Shown: positions 10,905 to 20,946 of the stretch, one piece after another | Layout: every line of letters starts with the position of its first letter | How positions within the stretch are numbered: position 1 is the first letter of the stretch | Assembly (NCBI GenBank): GCA_963853835.1 | Contig: OY970834.1 | Location: forward strand, 25,302,365 to 25,366,364 | Length of the DNA: 64,000 nt | Reading direction: 5' to 3' | From: Calendula officinalis | Lineage: Eukaryota; Streptophyta; Magnoliopsida; Asterales; Asteraceae | Made by a program: the position numbers and the translations under genes | Notes under the pieces: generated by a model | Databases searched by the model: none | What the model was told of the DNA's origin: nothing | Seen by the model: the letters and a program-made list of their open reading frames with translations, nothing else

Positions 10905-11537
10905 GTATAGATTGTAAGAACATATCATGGCTTTCTGCCTGAGATAACAAATCTCTAAATGAAGGCGATGGTCGGGATGTGCGGACTGCAGTAGAAAAAG
11001 TCTCGAATCATGCTCCTAAACTGCAGACAAACCAGTGCAGTTTGTCCATCTCATCGACTAGATGCCCAATCGCTGCTAATTTATCGCATGCAGCCTTAAA
11101 ATTGCGACCATATTCAGAAACGGAGGAGTTCCTTTTGACATATTGCGTAGAGAATATCTAAGAGAATGAATTCTCTCTACGGAAGAATTACTATACGCCT
11201 GTTCCAAGGCTGACTAGATCGCACGAGCAGTGGCGAGACCTGGGGTTTCGGCCGCCGCTTCTTCTGTAAGAGAGGAGTTAAGAAGGATGACTGCTCGTTG
11301 GTCAAGATCGGTCCAAGTAATAAAAGCCAGATTCGACACAGATTTACCGTCGAGTAGAATAGTCTCAGCGGGTGTGTCGGCAGTGCCATCAATGTGGGCA
11401 GTAACTTTCTGGTAGGAGAAGAGTGGGAGCATCTGATTTCTCCATAAAAGGTAGTTAGTTGAGCAAAGTTTTATGGGAATCATATGAAGAAGGGTGTTCA
11501 TGGGAAAGGTGCCATCTTGAGATGAAGAAGAAGACAT
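10905..11537 (-). pseudogene. Copia gag N-terminal part
   Basis: From the ATG at 11537 the frame reads MSSSSSQDGT... with NYLLWRNQMLPLF and ITWTDLDQRAV, the usual N-terminus of plant Copia Gag. It has a TAG at the position normally coding Trp shortly after ATARAI. The gag sequence continues in another frame (ALEQAYSNSSVERIHSLR, then NSSVSEYGRNFKAACDKLA, then DLLSQAESHDMFLQS) with a further in-frame TGA. It ends at the inserted block near 10910. Confidence 0.8.
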
Positions 11538-11626
11538 GATGGGAAGAAGGTACCAGGAGAAAAAAAATTTGTAGGGTTTTTGGAGGTGGGGGAGGATGAA
11601 ATTTTTAGAAGGGAAGCTAGGGTTTA

Positions 11627-11637
11627 GGCTGATACCA
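11627..11637 (-). other. Copia primer-binding site
   Basis: The minus strand reads TGGTATCAGCC directly after the LTR end TACTCTACA. It is close to TGGTATCAGAGC, complementary to the 3' end of initiator methionine tRNA. Confidence 0.7.
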
Positions 11638-11664
11638 TGTAGAGTAATATTAAATGAGCCACAC

Positions 11665-11864
11665 NNNNNNNNNNNNNNNNNNNNNNNNNNNNNNNNNNNN
11701 NNNNNNNNNNNNNNNNNNNNNNNNNNNNNNNNNNNNNNNNNNNNNNNNNNNNNNNNNNNNNNNNNNNNNNNNNNNNNNNNNNNNNNNNNNNNNNNNNNNN
11801 NNNNNNNNNNNNNNNNNNNNNNNNNNNNNNNNNNNNNNNNNNNNNNNNNNNNNNNNNNNNNNNN
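11665..11864. other. Assembly gap, 200 N
   Basis: Exactly 200 undetermined bases. They hide the outer part of the Copia 5' LTR. Open frames reported across it are artefacts. Confidence 0.99.
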
Positions 11865-11902
11865 GTTGAACTTTCTATGGAATTAATGACCACATCATCT
11901 TC

Positions 11903-12090
11903 AGATCTGGACCACCTTCTTCTTCACAATCCCTCACACATGAACCCTAGATCTGGACCACCTTCTTCTTCACAATCCCTCACACATGAACCCTAGATCT
12001 GGACCACCTTCTTCTTCACAATCCCTCACACATGAACCCTAGATCTTGACCATCTTCTTCTTCACAATCCTTCACACATGATGAACTAGA
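11903..12090. repeat. Four tandem copies of a 46-bp unit
   Basis: The unit runs from AGATCTGGACCACCTTCTTC to CACACATGAACCCT. The first three copies are nearly identical; the fourth has several substitutions (CATCTTC, TTCACACATGATGAA). It directly follows the gap, so the true copy number may be larger. Confidence 0.85.
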
Positions 12091-13550
12091 TCCGGCAACA
12101 ACCCCGGGGTTATTGTTCCCCATGATATTCCGAATAGAACAGTCAAATCCCGAACCCCAATCTCACCGGAATCGCGAAATTCCGGCCGGCGAACAGAAAC
12201 AGCATCAACCTTCTGATTCGCTTCCAAAATCGAAATAGGAACAGGAATAGACCTAGGGGAACACTTCAATACGACCCGAAACGTACCTCGAATCGACCAT
12301 AACGTCACCGGAATACTGCAAATCGCCGGTTGGCGACTTGACGGCAATTTTTGAAATTCCGACGCCACCTCGTGGCGGCGCGTGGCGGCGCGTGACTGGT
12401 CCGGTGTCCGGTCAAAATACATCGTTGGAATCGCACGGAGGAGACGAACAACCTCCTAAAATTTCAGAACCAAGGGTCGCCGGAGCTCGCCGGAAATTCG
12501 AAAACGGTTGGGTGAGTTTTTAGATCTAAAGTGATTTTAGGGTTTTTTTTAGCGAAGAATTAAAAGGAAGAGGAAGATGAGAAAAATAAATAAAAAAGAA
12601 AATTCTGAAGGGAAAAAAGGAAAATGACGAAACTACCCTCATTTTTTTTTGGTATATTCCGTTAGTTAACAGTCTTTTTGGACGGAAGGACGATAAACCA
12701 GAATTTTAAAGAGTATGGGGACAAATTTGAAAAAAAAAAAAGTTTAGGGACAAAAAGCCAGAAACCCAAGACCACATGGACAATTTATGGAATTTACCTT
12801 TTCTTTATCATATCAGTCTTAATAGTTCTCACCAAATTTTAAGTACTCACCAATCATACTTCTTTAACACTTAATTGGTACAATTTGTAACACGGTAAAT
12901 GAAACTTATTATTTATCACTAAATGCCTTATATTTAGTAGTTAAATAACTAATTATTTATCACGAGTATTGTTGTGACGTGTTATGAATTTTGGGTTTTT
13001 TAAAAAATTTATGACATATAATTATAAATTTAGATGTAACATATTTTTAATTCAATATATGAATTTTAATATATATCCATAGATTAGTATTTTTTTATTT
13101 TGATATATATGTATATAAATTATATAAAAAATTTCCAATAACTTAAGTCATACTTTTAAATATGTCTATTACCTGCTGTGACTGAGAGTTGATGGTCATC
13201 TTTTAGAATCTTGATTTTGAGGACTAGAGAGTATTCTTTTAATCATAAAGTGTATTGTTACAAGTCGAAGTCCAACTCACAGAAAATGTGCATTCTTTCT
13301 TCTATATGTGCAGAATTCGCTTTTATCTTACTATGATTTTTCTTTCTATTTTGAATTAATTATAAAACATTAAAACCCCAATTATGGTCATTTTTCTCTT
13401 TTAACTTTTATAGTTGCAAAACTTTTGAAATTACACAGCTACACGTCATATTTGAGAAGTTCGATCATCTTTCACTGGGAATTAATTTATATACTATACT
13501 TTTTTATGCTATATCACATTATATAAATATTTTTGCATACTATACTAATG
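12091..13550. other. GC-rich block then AT-rich spacer, no supported gene
   Basis: Positions 12091-12520 are unusually GC-rich for this window and contain open frames on both strands that I cannot assign; one reads PPRGGAWRRV. The style resembles 5' leader regions of plant retroelements, but there is no diagnostic domain. From 12540 on it is AT-rich with no feature. Confidence 0.4.
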
Positions 13551-13552
13551 TA

Positions 13553-13816
13553 CTCCCTCCGTCCCTAAATAAAGTTCTCATTTATCCTCAAAGTTTTGTC
13601 CCTAAATAAAGTTCTCATTTCTCAAATTTAAGGGCCCCACCTAATATAATAATATTATTACTAATACTTTCACCACTAACTATCTCCTAAAATACTTTCT
13701 CTCTCCAATCAAATCTTATATTTTAATTAAAAGTAATACCAAATACCCCACCACTAACTATCTCCTAAAAAGTTGTGCACAAGATAAATGAGAACTTTGT
13801 TTAAGGACGGAGGGAG
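13553..13816. mobile_element. Stowaway-type MITE, copy 2
   Basis: Perfect start CTCCCTCCGTCCCTAAATAA and end GGACGGAGGGAG, flanked by TA (13551-13552 and 13817-13818). 264 bp, clearly the same family as copies 1 and 3. Confidence 0.9.
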
Positions 13817-13818
13817 TA

Positions 13819-15948
13819 TAATATAACTATTATGGTACATGAATTAAAAATGTGATGTAAAAATATATCATTTTCTTTTATTAGTTATATTTGAATGATA
13901 TGATGTATGATTTTAGGTATACAACTATTTTTTTCGAAAAGTGAGGCAAAAGAATTAGTTTTTCAAATATTTCTCTATAAAATCACTATAACAACTTAAT
14001 TTCATATAAGATCTGTGAATTACTTAATTTATTTTTACTTATACATAAACTAACAAGGTTCCTACATCGCTTAAAACATCTATTCCAGCTAAATCTCCTC
14101 CACTATAATATATAAATTGTTAGTTAGTTTATCTCTGTATCATAAAATTAATTATCCCACATTAGTTCAAGAACATTTCTTGATTCCTTCAGCTGCTTTA
14201 TAGAGCCAGATAAGGGGCTAATTTGTTAATCAAATATAAATCTGGTTCTCGCGTTTAACCTAATATTGAATAAACCGGCTGGGTTTGACAGGTTAGATTT
14301 TTGTGGTTTGATCGCTTATCTTGAACCGGTAGCTAGTCCAAATTTTGGTTGAACCGGTTCTATTGGTCGGTTGAAATTGGTTTTAAAAAACTAGTTAATT
14401 GATTAAAAGCTAAATTACAAAATGGTGCTACTAATTTGGTTTAATTAAAAGATAGGTAAAATGACAAAGATAACCTTATCTGTGATACATATGAGGTGAC
14501 TTAACGAGCTAAATAGACTGTCGGTGGACGATGGTATTGACCGAGAGCAAAACTATATACATAAAGGGATCATCCATATAATTTTTAGAAGATAGAAGTC
14601 ATTTACGTAATATTCACCAAATCACGTAAATATCTCTATATTTTTCAAAAGAATTGATAAGTAGAAAAAAATGAAAGAAGAGAAACGAGTCATTGTAAGC
14701 AAGGTTTTAAAACACTCTTTATCTTCCAAATTACATTATCCGGCTTTCAATTTTGACGAATTAATTTTCAAAATTGAAATTCAAACGAGATTACAGGTTA
14801 CAACCAGATCACAAACGGTTTCCGGGTCACAACATGTCATTAATGAGCAAAAATCAGATATTTTTGACCCGCTATCTTCACCGGATTATGATTTAACCAG
14901 CGGAGCCAACCTAGGTTTTAAGACCACTGATTGTAAATCTAATAGTTTTGAATCATAAAGCAATACATTTAAAAATTGTTACAAATATAATTAACAATAA
15001 TAATGTAGCTATCAAAATCATTGATATCGATTAGATTACTCCAACATCTTATCCAAACACACCAACCAATAATTGTAGTCCAACAATTTCTGTTAAATAA
15101 ATCAATTGCACATTCTTAACTAAAATATTGATTGATATAAATTGATATCTGTTTAAAATTTTAAACATTCGAATCGGTCCAAATGTTAGATTATTTCTAT
15201 TTTCCTAATAAAAATATGAAACAGGTGAATACGATAATGACGTAATACAGACTACAACGTACAAAAGTTAAAACAAAATAAGTCACCAAATTACGAATGT
15301 GCCCCAAGAACTGTTCAGCTACAGAACCAGGGTCCAGCTGTCTTGATAAAATAACTCATAAAATTACTAAAGTGCCCACTCTTAACTAGCTGTCAAACAA
15401 CACCAACCGCAAACCCCAATGTACAACAACGGTCCTATACTTGCAATTTCCAGCTGTACTCCATTAACTTTACTTTCTCCTTTTCGATGAAAAAACCGCA
15501 TCTTTTCTACGTTACGCTTCTGATAACATGCGCATTTTAGTTTAGCTTACCCATGGGTAAAGGAGCGCATTTTAGCATCTTATCGACATTTGCTGATTGA
15601 TTGTCCGTTTGTTTCCAAAGTAGGCCAGTGAGGCAGTTACACATGCGCATTTTAGTTGCACCTTGCATTCATCACACAACGAGTACGACCATTTTATTTT
15701 TTAAATTAAAAAAATCGATCGCTAAATATTTCCTTTTCAAGTAGAAATGTGGAATCACACGCGGTAAGTTTTTGGTTACATAAAATGCCAAATTCACATG
15801 CACACAGCACAATAGAAAATGGCATGTACATACAATACGAATATCATAAACCATACACACGCGTAAGATTTACGACATTTACGCACGTGTGAAGCTCTCA
15901 GACGACGGAGAAAGAAGCGGAGCGACGGATCAGGATAGATGCTTGACT
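13819..15948. other. AT-rich intergenic
   Basis: No gene is supported. One 95-residue frame at 14671-14958 has no recognisable domain or splice context and probably occurs by chance. Confidence 0.45.
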
Positions 15949-16813
15949 TTATTGACCGAATTTCCGATGGAAACGATGTCGTTCATGTTGTTGCAAGTTC
16001 CTCATGCTTCTAATTGCCAAAATATCGTTCTTCTCGATCTCCAGAAATCCTCTTCCGGCATTATCATCGATGTCAATTGAATCTATGAATTATCAGAGAA
16101 CAGTAACAATTAGTCAAAATAAAATCAAACATCGAGGTGCAATTTTCTGATTATAATAGATACTATTGCTAATTGTGAATCTAACAACATTATCATCAAT
16201 ATCACTTGAATATACGAATTATTACAGAAAAACAATTAATTAAAATTACAGATCGAGGTGAGGTTTTTCTGACTAAAATTGTTCACATTTAAGATTCAAC
16301 TGCGAATCAAACAACATTTTGTCATTTTAAGTTGTTATATGGTATTGTACCTATAACAGCCTTCTTCGATGAAAGTTTTTGAAATCCACTGAACTGAGCT
16401 AAATCTGAAGCGAAAAATCAACGAAAAACAGATTAAACACGAGATATCAGAGCATGTTTCTTAATAGGAACTATTGAATCAATTTGTTGTAGACAATTAC
16501 CTTTTCTGGAAGGATCGTGAGATGATAGATATAGGATTAAGAAGCATAAGAATGTGAGGAGTGGAATTAGGTGAATCAGTCTTGTAGAAGAAGATACTAA
16601 TGTTGACTTCTGTTGATAAGGCTTCTGCGACTTGCGTTCTTCGTCGTCGGTTACGCCGGCCGAACACGATGCTAATTTGTCCTTCCGGTGATTCTGGAGG
16701 TCTTCTGAGATGAAGTTGTTGCTAACGTCGTCTTTGATAACTCCGGCACCGGCGAAGAGGGCCCCATGGATATGAAGCTTGGAAGCCGGCGAGCCGAGTG
16801 ATTGACGGTGCAT
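15949..16813 (-). CDS. Plant-specific small single-TM protein, 3 exons, 166 aa
   Basis: Exons are 16813-16501, 16404-16351 and 16082-15949; phases fit (313+54+134 = 501 bases) and all borders are GT-AG. The protein starts MHRQSLGSPASKLHIHG. It has an acidic/basic polar stretch, then one hydrophobic segment at about residues 80-96 (LIHLIPLLTFLCFLILYL), then SSHDPSRK. Exon 2 gives DLAQFSGFQKLSSKK. Exon 3 gives GRGFLEIEKNDILAIRSMRNLQ and a stop. I recognise the order (MHRxSLGSP, IHLIPLLT, LFLILYLxSHDPS, DLAQF, FLEI...LAIRSxRNLQ) as a conserved plant family of small membrane proteins without known function. One N-terminal anchor with a cytosolic head is the likely topology. The exon model is my own reconstruction. 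Confidence 0.8.
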
Positions 16814-17240
16814 GTTTACAAAAGTTTAGTGAGAGAGGGATATATGAGGGAATCAAGTATTTTAAAGCGCTCTTCTTTTTCTATTCCCCTTTTGCCCTTT
16901 CCTACCATAGGGTCCGTTAGTGTTTACAATTTCCATAAACCCCGTGAAGTTTTAAAACTTAACACAAACTACACCCTTAGGAATCAAATCTTTAGCGAAG
17001 AGCTCCTTCTAGTTTGGTTTCGGGTGTTCTGGTCCACGAAAGTGATAAATAATAATCCGGACTTTATGTTTTATTGTTTGAAACAAAAATAACAGAATTT
17101 GAAAGTGTTGTAAAAAGGTATTATGATGCATATTATTACAATAGCAAGCATACAATTATACTAAGCATAGATAAACCGTCAGGATTGGACATCGGCAACT
17201 ATGAGAGTGAATAGTGTAGTGGTTTTCTGTAAGAGCACAA

Positions 17241-17313
17241 TGTGTGTCAACTTTGTTAAAGTAATGTTAAAGTTTTTTATCTCTTTAACATAGTTTTAAC
17301 TTTTGACACACAC
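17241..17313. repeat. Short fold-back, about 33-bp arms
   Basis: TGTGTGTCAA...GTTAAAG at 17241-17273 is followed after 7 bases by its imperfect reverse complement CTTTAAC...TTGACACACA at 17281-17313. RNA from it would form a hairpin. No target-site duplication was found, and it is shorter than a usual plant miRNA precursor. Confidence 0.55.
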
Positions 17314-17648
17314 CTAGAAATTACCATCCTTGGTTTATCATCATATAACACCTCTTTGTGACCCACAAAAGATATCTCAAACCAATCACAATTTACAAAA
17401 TTAAAAAAAAAAATTGTTAACTACCGATGTATGGCGGAAGCGATGGCGAGGGTGAGCATTGTATGGGAAAAGTCCCTATGACGATTATACACCTTTAACG
17501 TGAGGGCTAGCTTTTTTGGATGAGTTCTACATATGAAATGAATTCATATCATAAACATTTTTGAATTCCGGTTATAGAGCACACAGTGTAGGCTCGTGGT
17601 CATCAGCATGAAGTCTAAGTGGCAACCTACCAGCGGTGGTGGGCGTAA

Positions 17649-17970
17649 GACCACTCCCAACCGTTACACAAACTAATACTGTTAGTTGTTGCCAAATCAG
17701 CGTCACGTCAGCTCACCCTCCAACCGACATGAAACTGACGTACCCATACCAACAATACATCTTCCCTTTAATTTTTTGGGATCCACCATTACAAAAAACA
17801 CACACATAAAAATACCCCTTTGGGCCCACCCACCAACTCACAAACACAACTCACACTCGTCTCCACAATGGCGGAAGGCAAAGTGGCGGGGCAACTCATT
17901 GTTTGGTGCCAATAGTTTGATCTCGCCACTTCAAGTGGCGGATCAACTAACGAAGTCGTTGACTATGGTC
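17649..17970. mobile_element. PIF/Harbinger-like MITE, 322 bp
   Basis: Ends GACCACTCCCAACCG and (reverse complement) GACCATAGTCAACG are similar inverted termini, flanked by TAA on both sides (17646-17648 and 17971-17973). It shares the CCAACCGTTAC terminal word with the element at 24619. A three-base TWA duplication is typical of PIF/Harbinger. Confidence 0.6.
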
Positions 17971-19412
17971 TAATGCAACACCAGCCTTCGGTGGTCGTGG
18001 TGAGAAGGGCCTTTTCATGGTGAAGTAGACGAGATGTGTGTATTAAACTTTTTTTAAGTAAAAAACGGGCAGTTGCCCAGGTGTGGTGTTGGTGGAATAG
18101 AGAAGCTGATGTGCACCCTTTGCTCGGTGATAACCTTTTTTTTGTTGTCTCATGAAAGCTAGGTTTAATTATTTCAACCAAATTTTTTATTTACATACAA
18201 AAACATATTTAAATTATGTACTATTTTTTTTAAAAGGTGATTCTTACGACAACTTTTAATACATGTAACACATTAAATGCTTAATATACTTGTACATTTT
18301 ACTATAAAATTTGTACAATGTGGTATAACCATTAAAAGTTGTGCTACCAAAATCATTTTTTTATGGTCATGAAAGTTTCACATATATTAAAGCAACAGTT
18401 TCTGTAGGTAGGAAAGTATTAGACATTATGATTTTGCTATGAAAAAATCATTGTACTTTAAAACATCTCGACAATGGTCAAGATTTATAGGTACAATTAT
18501 TTTGAGTACATTTTAGCTTATAATACAGACATACAGTCATTGAAGGTCTACAATTTTCAAAGCAATTCATGATGATATTGCTACAAAATATCATTGTACT
18601 TTAGTTTATTTTTAAAGGAAAGTTGGGACTGGTTTACGGTTTTGGACTAGTTCTCGGTTCTTGTTTTTCGGTTTCGATCTTTTTGGTTCCGATCCGGTTC
18701 GATCCCCGTGTCCTGATGTGAAATTAAAGTCATAGGTGAGACATGAGTGATGAGTTGTGATTTGTAAAGAGATGAAAGGAGTGAAGATTGTGGAACAAAG
18801 TAGCATAATTAGAGAATGGAGACATCGTTTGCGATTCAAGATCTGTCGAGTTGTCGAGACATGCGAGCCAAAGTCAAGGAGTCAGGGACGTGAAGTCTGC
18901 GATTGGATTATAAATATAAACTGAATTGGAGGATTGAACTTTGAATAATAAAGGGATAATTGCTTTTATATCCGTGTAGAACTCATTAATTATTTCTATA
19001 TAGCACAATAAAATTTGTTTGAAGGCTTTGGGCTGCTTCTAAACTAACAATTGGGCCCGTTAATCTTGTAGAAAACTCTTTAGCCCTGACTGACGTGTTA
19101 AGCTTACCAGTGGCGTGGGCAGCCTCCAATATACGTACACGGTACACCTTAACAAGTAACAAGCCCCATCATAATCTAATGGCAGGATACGGAAGAAATA
19201 AATTGTACATGAATGTAGAAACATCATCCCGAAGACATTTAACAAAAGTGTGTGTTAGAAAAAGATTTGTGATATCACCACTATATAAATGCCCTAAATA
19301 TATAAAGTGGTATGAAACATATAAAATATGTAAATCATCTCATATATATAAACTTGTAAAGTATTTGCAAAATATGTAAAATATATGTATACACAAGAAT
19401 GTTCAATGCACA

Positions 19413-19929
19413 CTAACTTTTAATCAAAGTTTAAAGGGACAAATTGCAACAATTGGATCAAAACAATTAATGATTAAGATTAATTACATGCTTCAAAAAT
19501 GGAAGGATATTTTTGGATTTTAACACTCATATAAATTTTATTTTATTTTTTTTAACCTTTTTATTATTTTTTCGTTTTAAAAATAATAATGTGATAATCA
19601 CATGTGATTATATATTTGATCACATATGATGCTTTTATATAATCACATATGATTATATACTTGATCATGTGATGTTTTTATAAAATTATTTGTGGTAGTA
19701 TTTTTAATCACATGTGATATTTTGTATTATCATATATGATAAGTATAAAGTCACATCACACTTGTAATTATTACATAATATTTTTTTTAAAACAATAATA
19801 ATATTTTTATGTGAGTATCAAATGTTAAAAATACTCTTCTATGTATAAAATATGTTATTAATCTTAATCGTTAATTATTATTGATCCAATAATTGTAATT
19901 TATCTCTTAGAACTTTGATTAAAAGTTAG
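19413..19929. mobile_element. Fold-back element with long terminal inverted repeats
   Basis: The first 19 bases CTAACTTTTAATCAAAGTT are exactly the reverse complement of the last 19. Similarity then continues for about 110 bases on each side (for example TTGGATCAA and GATTAAGATTAAT in both arms). The middle contains several ATCACATGTGAT-like palindromes (19600-19760). No coding sequence. The clear flank repeat needed to name a superfamily is not seen. Confidence 0.75.
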
Positions 19930-20553
19930 AATACATTAAATTGTAAAATAACATGTATATAAATGATAAAAGAGTTTTGATAATGACAATCCTAAGAGTC
20001 GTTTTTAAGTGCATAAAAGTTGTACAATAATTCATGAGAGAGTAATTCCTAAAACTAATAGGGATTTTCTAATATGTTCCCAGTGGCACATCATAGTAAT
20101 GTTAAATATCTTTTATCTCATGCATTTAATTCATCAAAAAATTTCATTTTCAATTATGATAAGAGTAATATCGATATATGACAAAAATATTAATGACTCA
20201 TCAATATTATTATACTCTAGTTAAGAAAATTTTTAGTTTACTAAATGTACATCATCGTATGCTCATAAGGCATACATTAGCACAACCCAAGTTAATAAGT
20301 TTGTTATACATTAATGTAAAAGTTTTTAAAACATATTTATGACTCATGTTAAAATTATTACAAGTTAATCTATAAAACAAGAAAACGTTATATTAAACGG
20401 AATATTCCGTACTAATTAAACTATTGTGACACAGTCGGTCCCGTCTCATTGATACCTTGGGGAAAACGTAAAAGGAAAAACATGTATCTTGGGAGAAAAG
20501 ATAAACGAAACTGCGTTAAATAAGAAATTTACAGACAATCAACTCAAAGATCT
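19930..20553. other. Promoter-side spacer of the gene now at 24152
   Basis: AT-rich, no coding frame supported. Because the Mutator-like element at 20563-24138 sits immediately before the start codon at 24152, this stretch is where that gene's original promoter and 5' UTR should lie (20390-20553 is the likely leader). Confidence 0.5.
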
Positions 20554-20562
20554 TGCATAATT

Positions 20563-20822
20563 GATTTTTTTTTTCAGAAATAGGATTCATCGGAGCTCTA
20601 TTTTCACAAATAGACTTCTTTTTTTTTTGTTTTCAAAAATAGGCTTTACGAGGTCCTCGAGGCCGGCTTCCCCATTAAAACTAGACTCGTGGAGACCGGC
20701 TTTAGCCTCATCTGAACTGACCACTGAACCGTGGTACTCCCCGAGGCCGGCTTCACCTAGAGGGCCTCCCCGAGGCCGGCTTTAGGCCACCCCGAAATTC
20801 TACCTCGCCAATATATATATCC
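20563..20822 (+). repeat. MULE left terminal inverted repeat with GGCCGGC boxes
   Basis: It pairs with 23880-24138 in inverted orientation, with interruptions. It contains CGAGGCCGGCTTCCC, GGAGACCGGCTTTAG, CGAGGCCGGCTTCACC and CGAGGCCGGCTTTAGG. The repeated boxes are likely binding sites for the cognate transposase; that role is inferred. Confidence 0.8.
20811..20820 (+). promoter_or_regulatory. TATA box for the MULE Ulp1-like gene
   Basis: ATATATATAT followed by CCACACTTCACACC lies about 130 bases before the ATG at 20947, inside the left terminal repeat. Confidence 0.5.
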
Positions 20823-20946
20823 ACACTTCACACCACTAAACCACACATCTTCTTCTCCCCAACACTTCACAAAATTCTCACTATAAAAATCAACCCTTTA
20901 CTAAATTACAAAAATAAAAAGAGGAAAATAGCATTTTTCTAATACC

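Larger units (their letters stand above)
8598..10910. mobile_element. CACTA-like insertion in the Copia gag, right end not recognised
   Basis: It starts with CACTACAAGAAAAAAGAG, the terminal motif of plant CACTA (En/Spm) transposons. Next come about 650 bases of sub-terminal palindromic repeats, then a 74-bp tandem array, an AT-rich stretch and a CT-rich leader-like region (10440-10870). Copia gag coding resumes near 10910, so the block splits one gag gene. The expected inverted TIR (ending CTTGTAGTG) is absent at the right side. The element is therefore truncated or its end was deleted. No transposase fragment is visible. Confidence 0.65.
8106..11664 (-). mobile_element. Internally deleted Ty1/Copia element, interrupted by another insertion
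   Basis: On the minus strand the order is: the end of an LTR entering the N gap (11664-11638), a primer-binding site, gag, an inserted block (8598 to about 10910), the rest of gag with zinc knuckle, the protease start, then directly an LTR end at 8106. The sequence TGTAGAGTAATATTAAAT occurs at 11638 and 8106, each followed by a nearly identical AGCCACAC, marking the two LTR edges. Integrase, reverse transcriptase, RNase H and most of the 3' LTR are missing. The outer edge of the 5' LTR lies in the gap, so no target-site duplication can be tested. Confidence 0.75.
16814..19412. other. Intergenic with two small inverted-repeat elements
   Basis: No coding region is supported. It contains the hairpin at 17241-17313 and the Harbinger-like MITE at 17649-17970. 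The remainder is AT-rich; open frames such as 17686-17973 fall inside the MITE. Confidence 0.5.

Noticed and set aside
11596..11893. Open frames across the N run
   Set aside because: They consist of undetermined residues and are artefacts of the gap.
12072..12422. 116-residue minus-strand frame in the GC-rich block
   Set aside because: No recognisable domain, no splice context, and the opposite strand is equally open; GC bias explains it.
14671..14958. 95-residue plus-strand frame
   Set aside because: No family resemblance and isolated in AT-rich spacer; probably chance.
15889..16080. 63-residue plus-strand frame
   Set aside because: It is the antisense of exon 3 of the small TM protein gene on the minus strand.
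16433..16500. Extension of the small TM protein past SSHDPSRK in the same exon
   Set aside because: A GTAATT donor at 16500 and two downstream exons with family sequence show that splicing occurs there.
17686..17973. 95-residue frame
   Set aside because: It lies inside the Harbinger-like MITE and has no domain.
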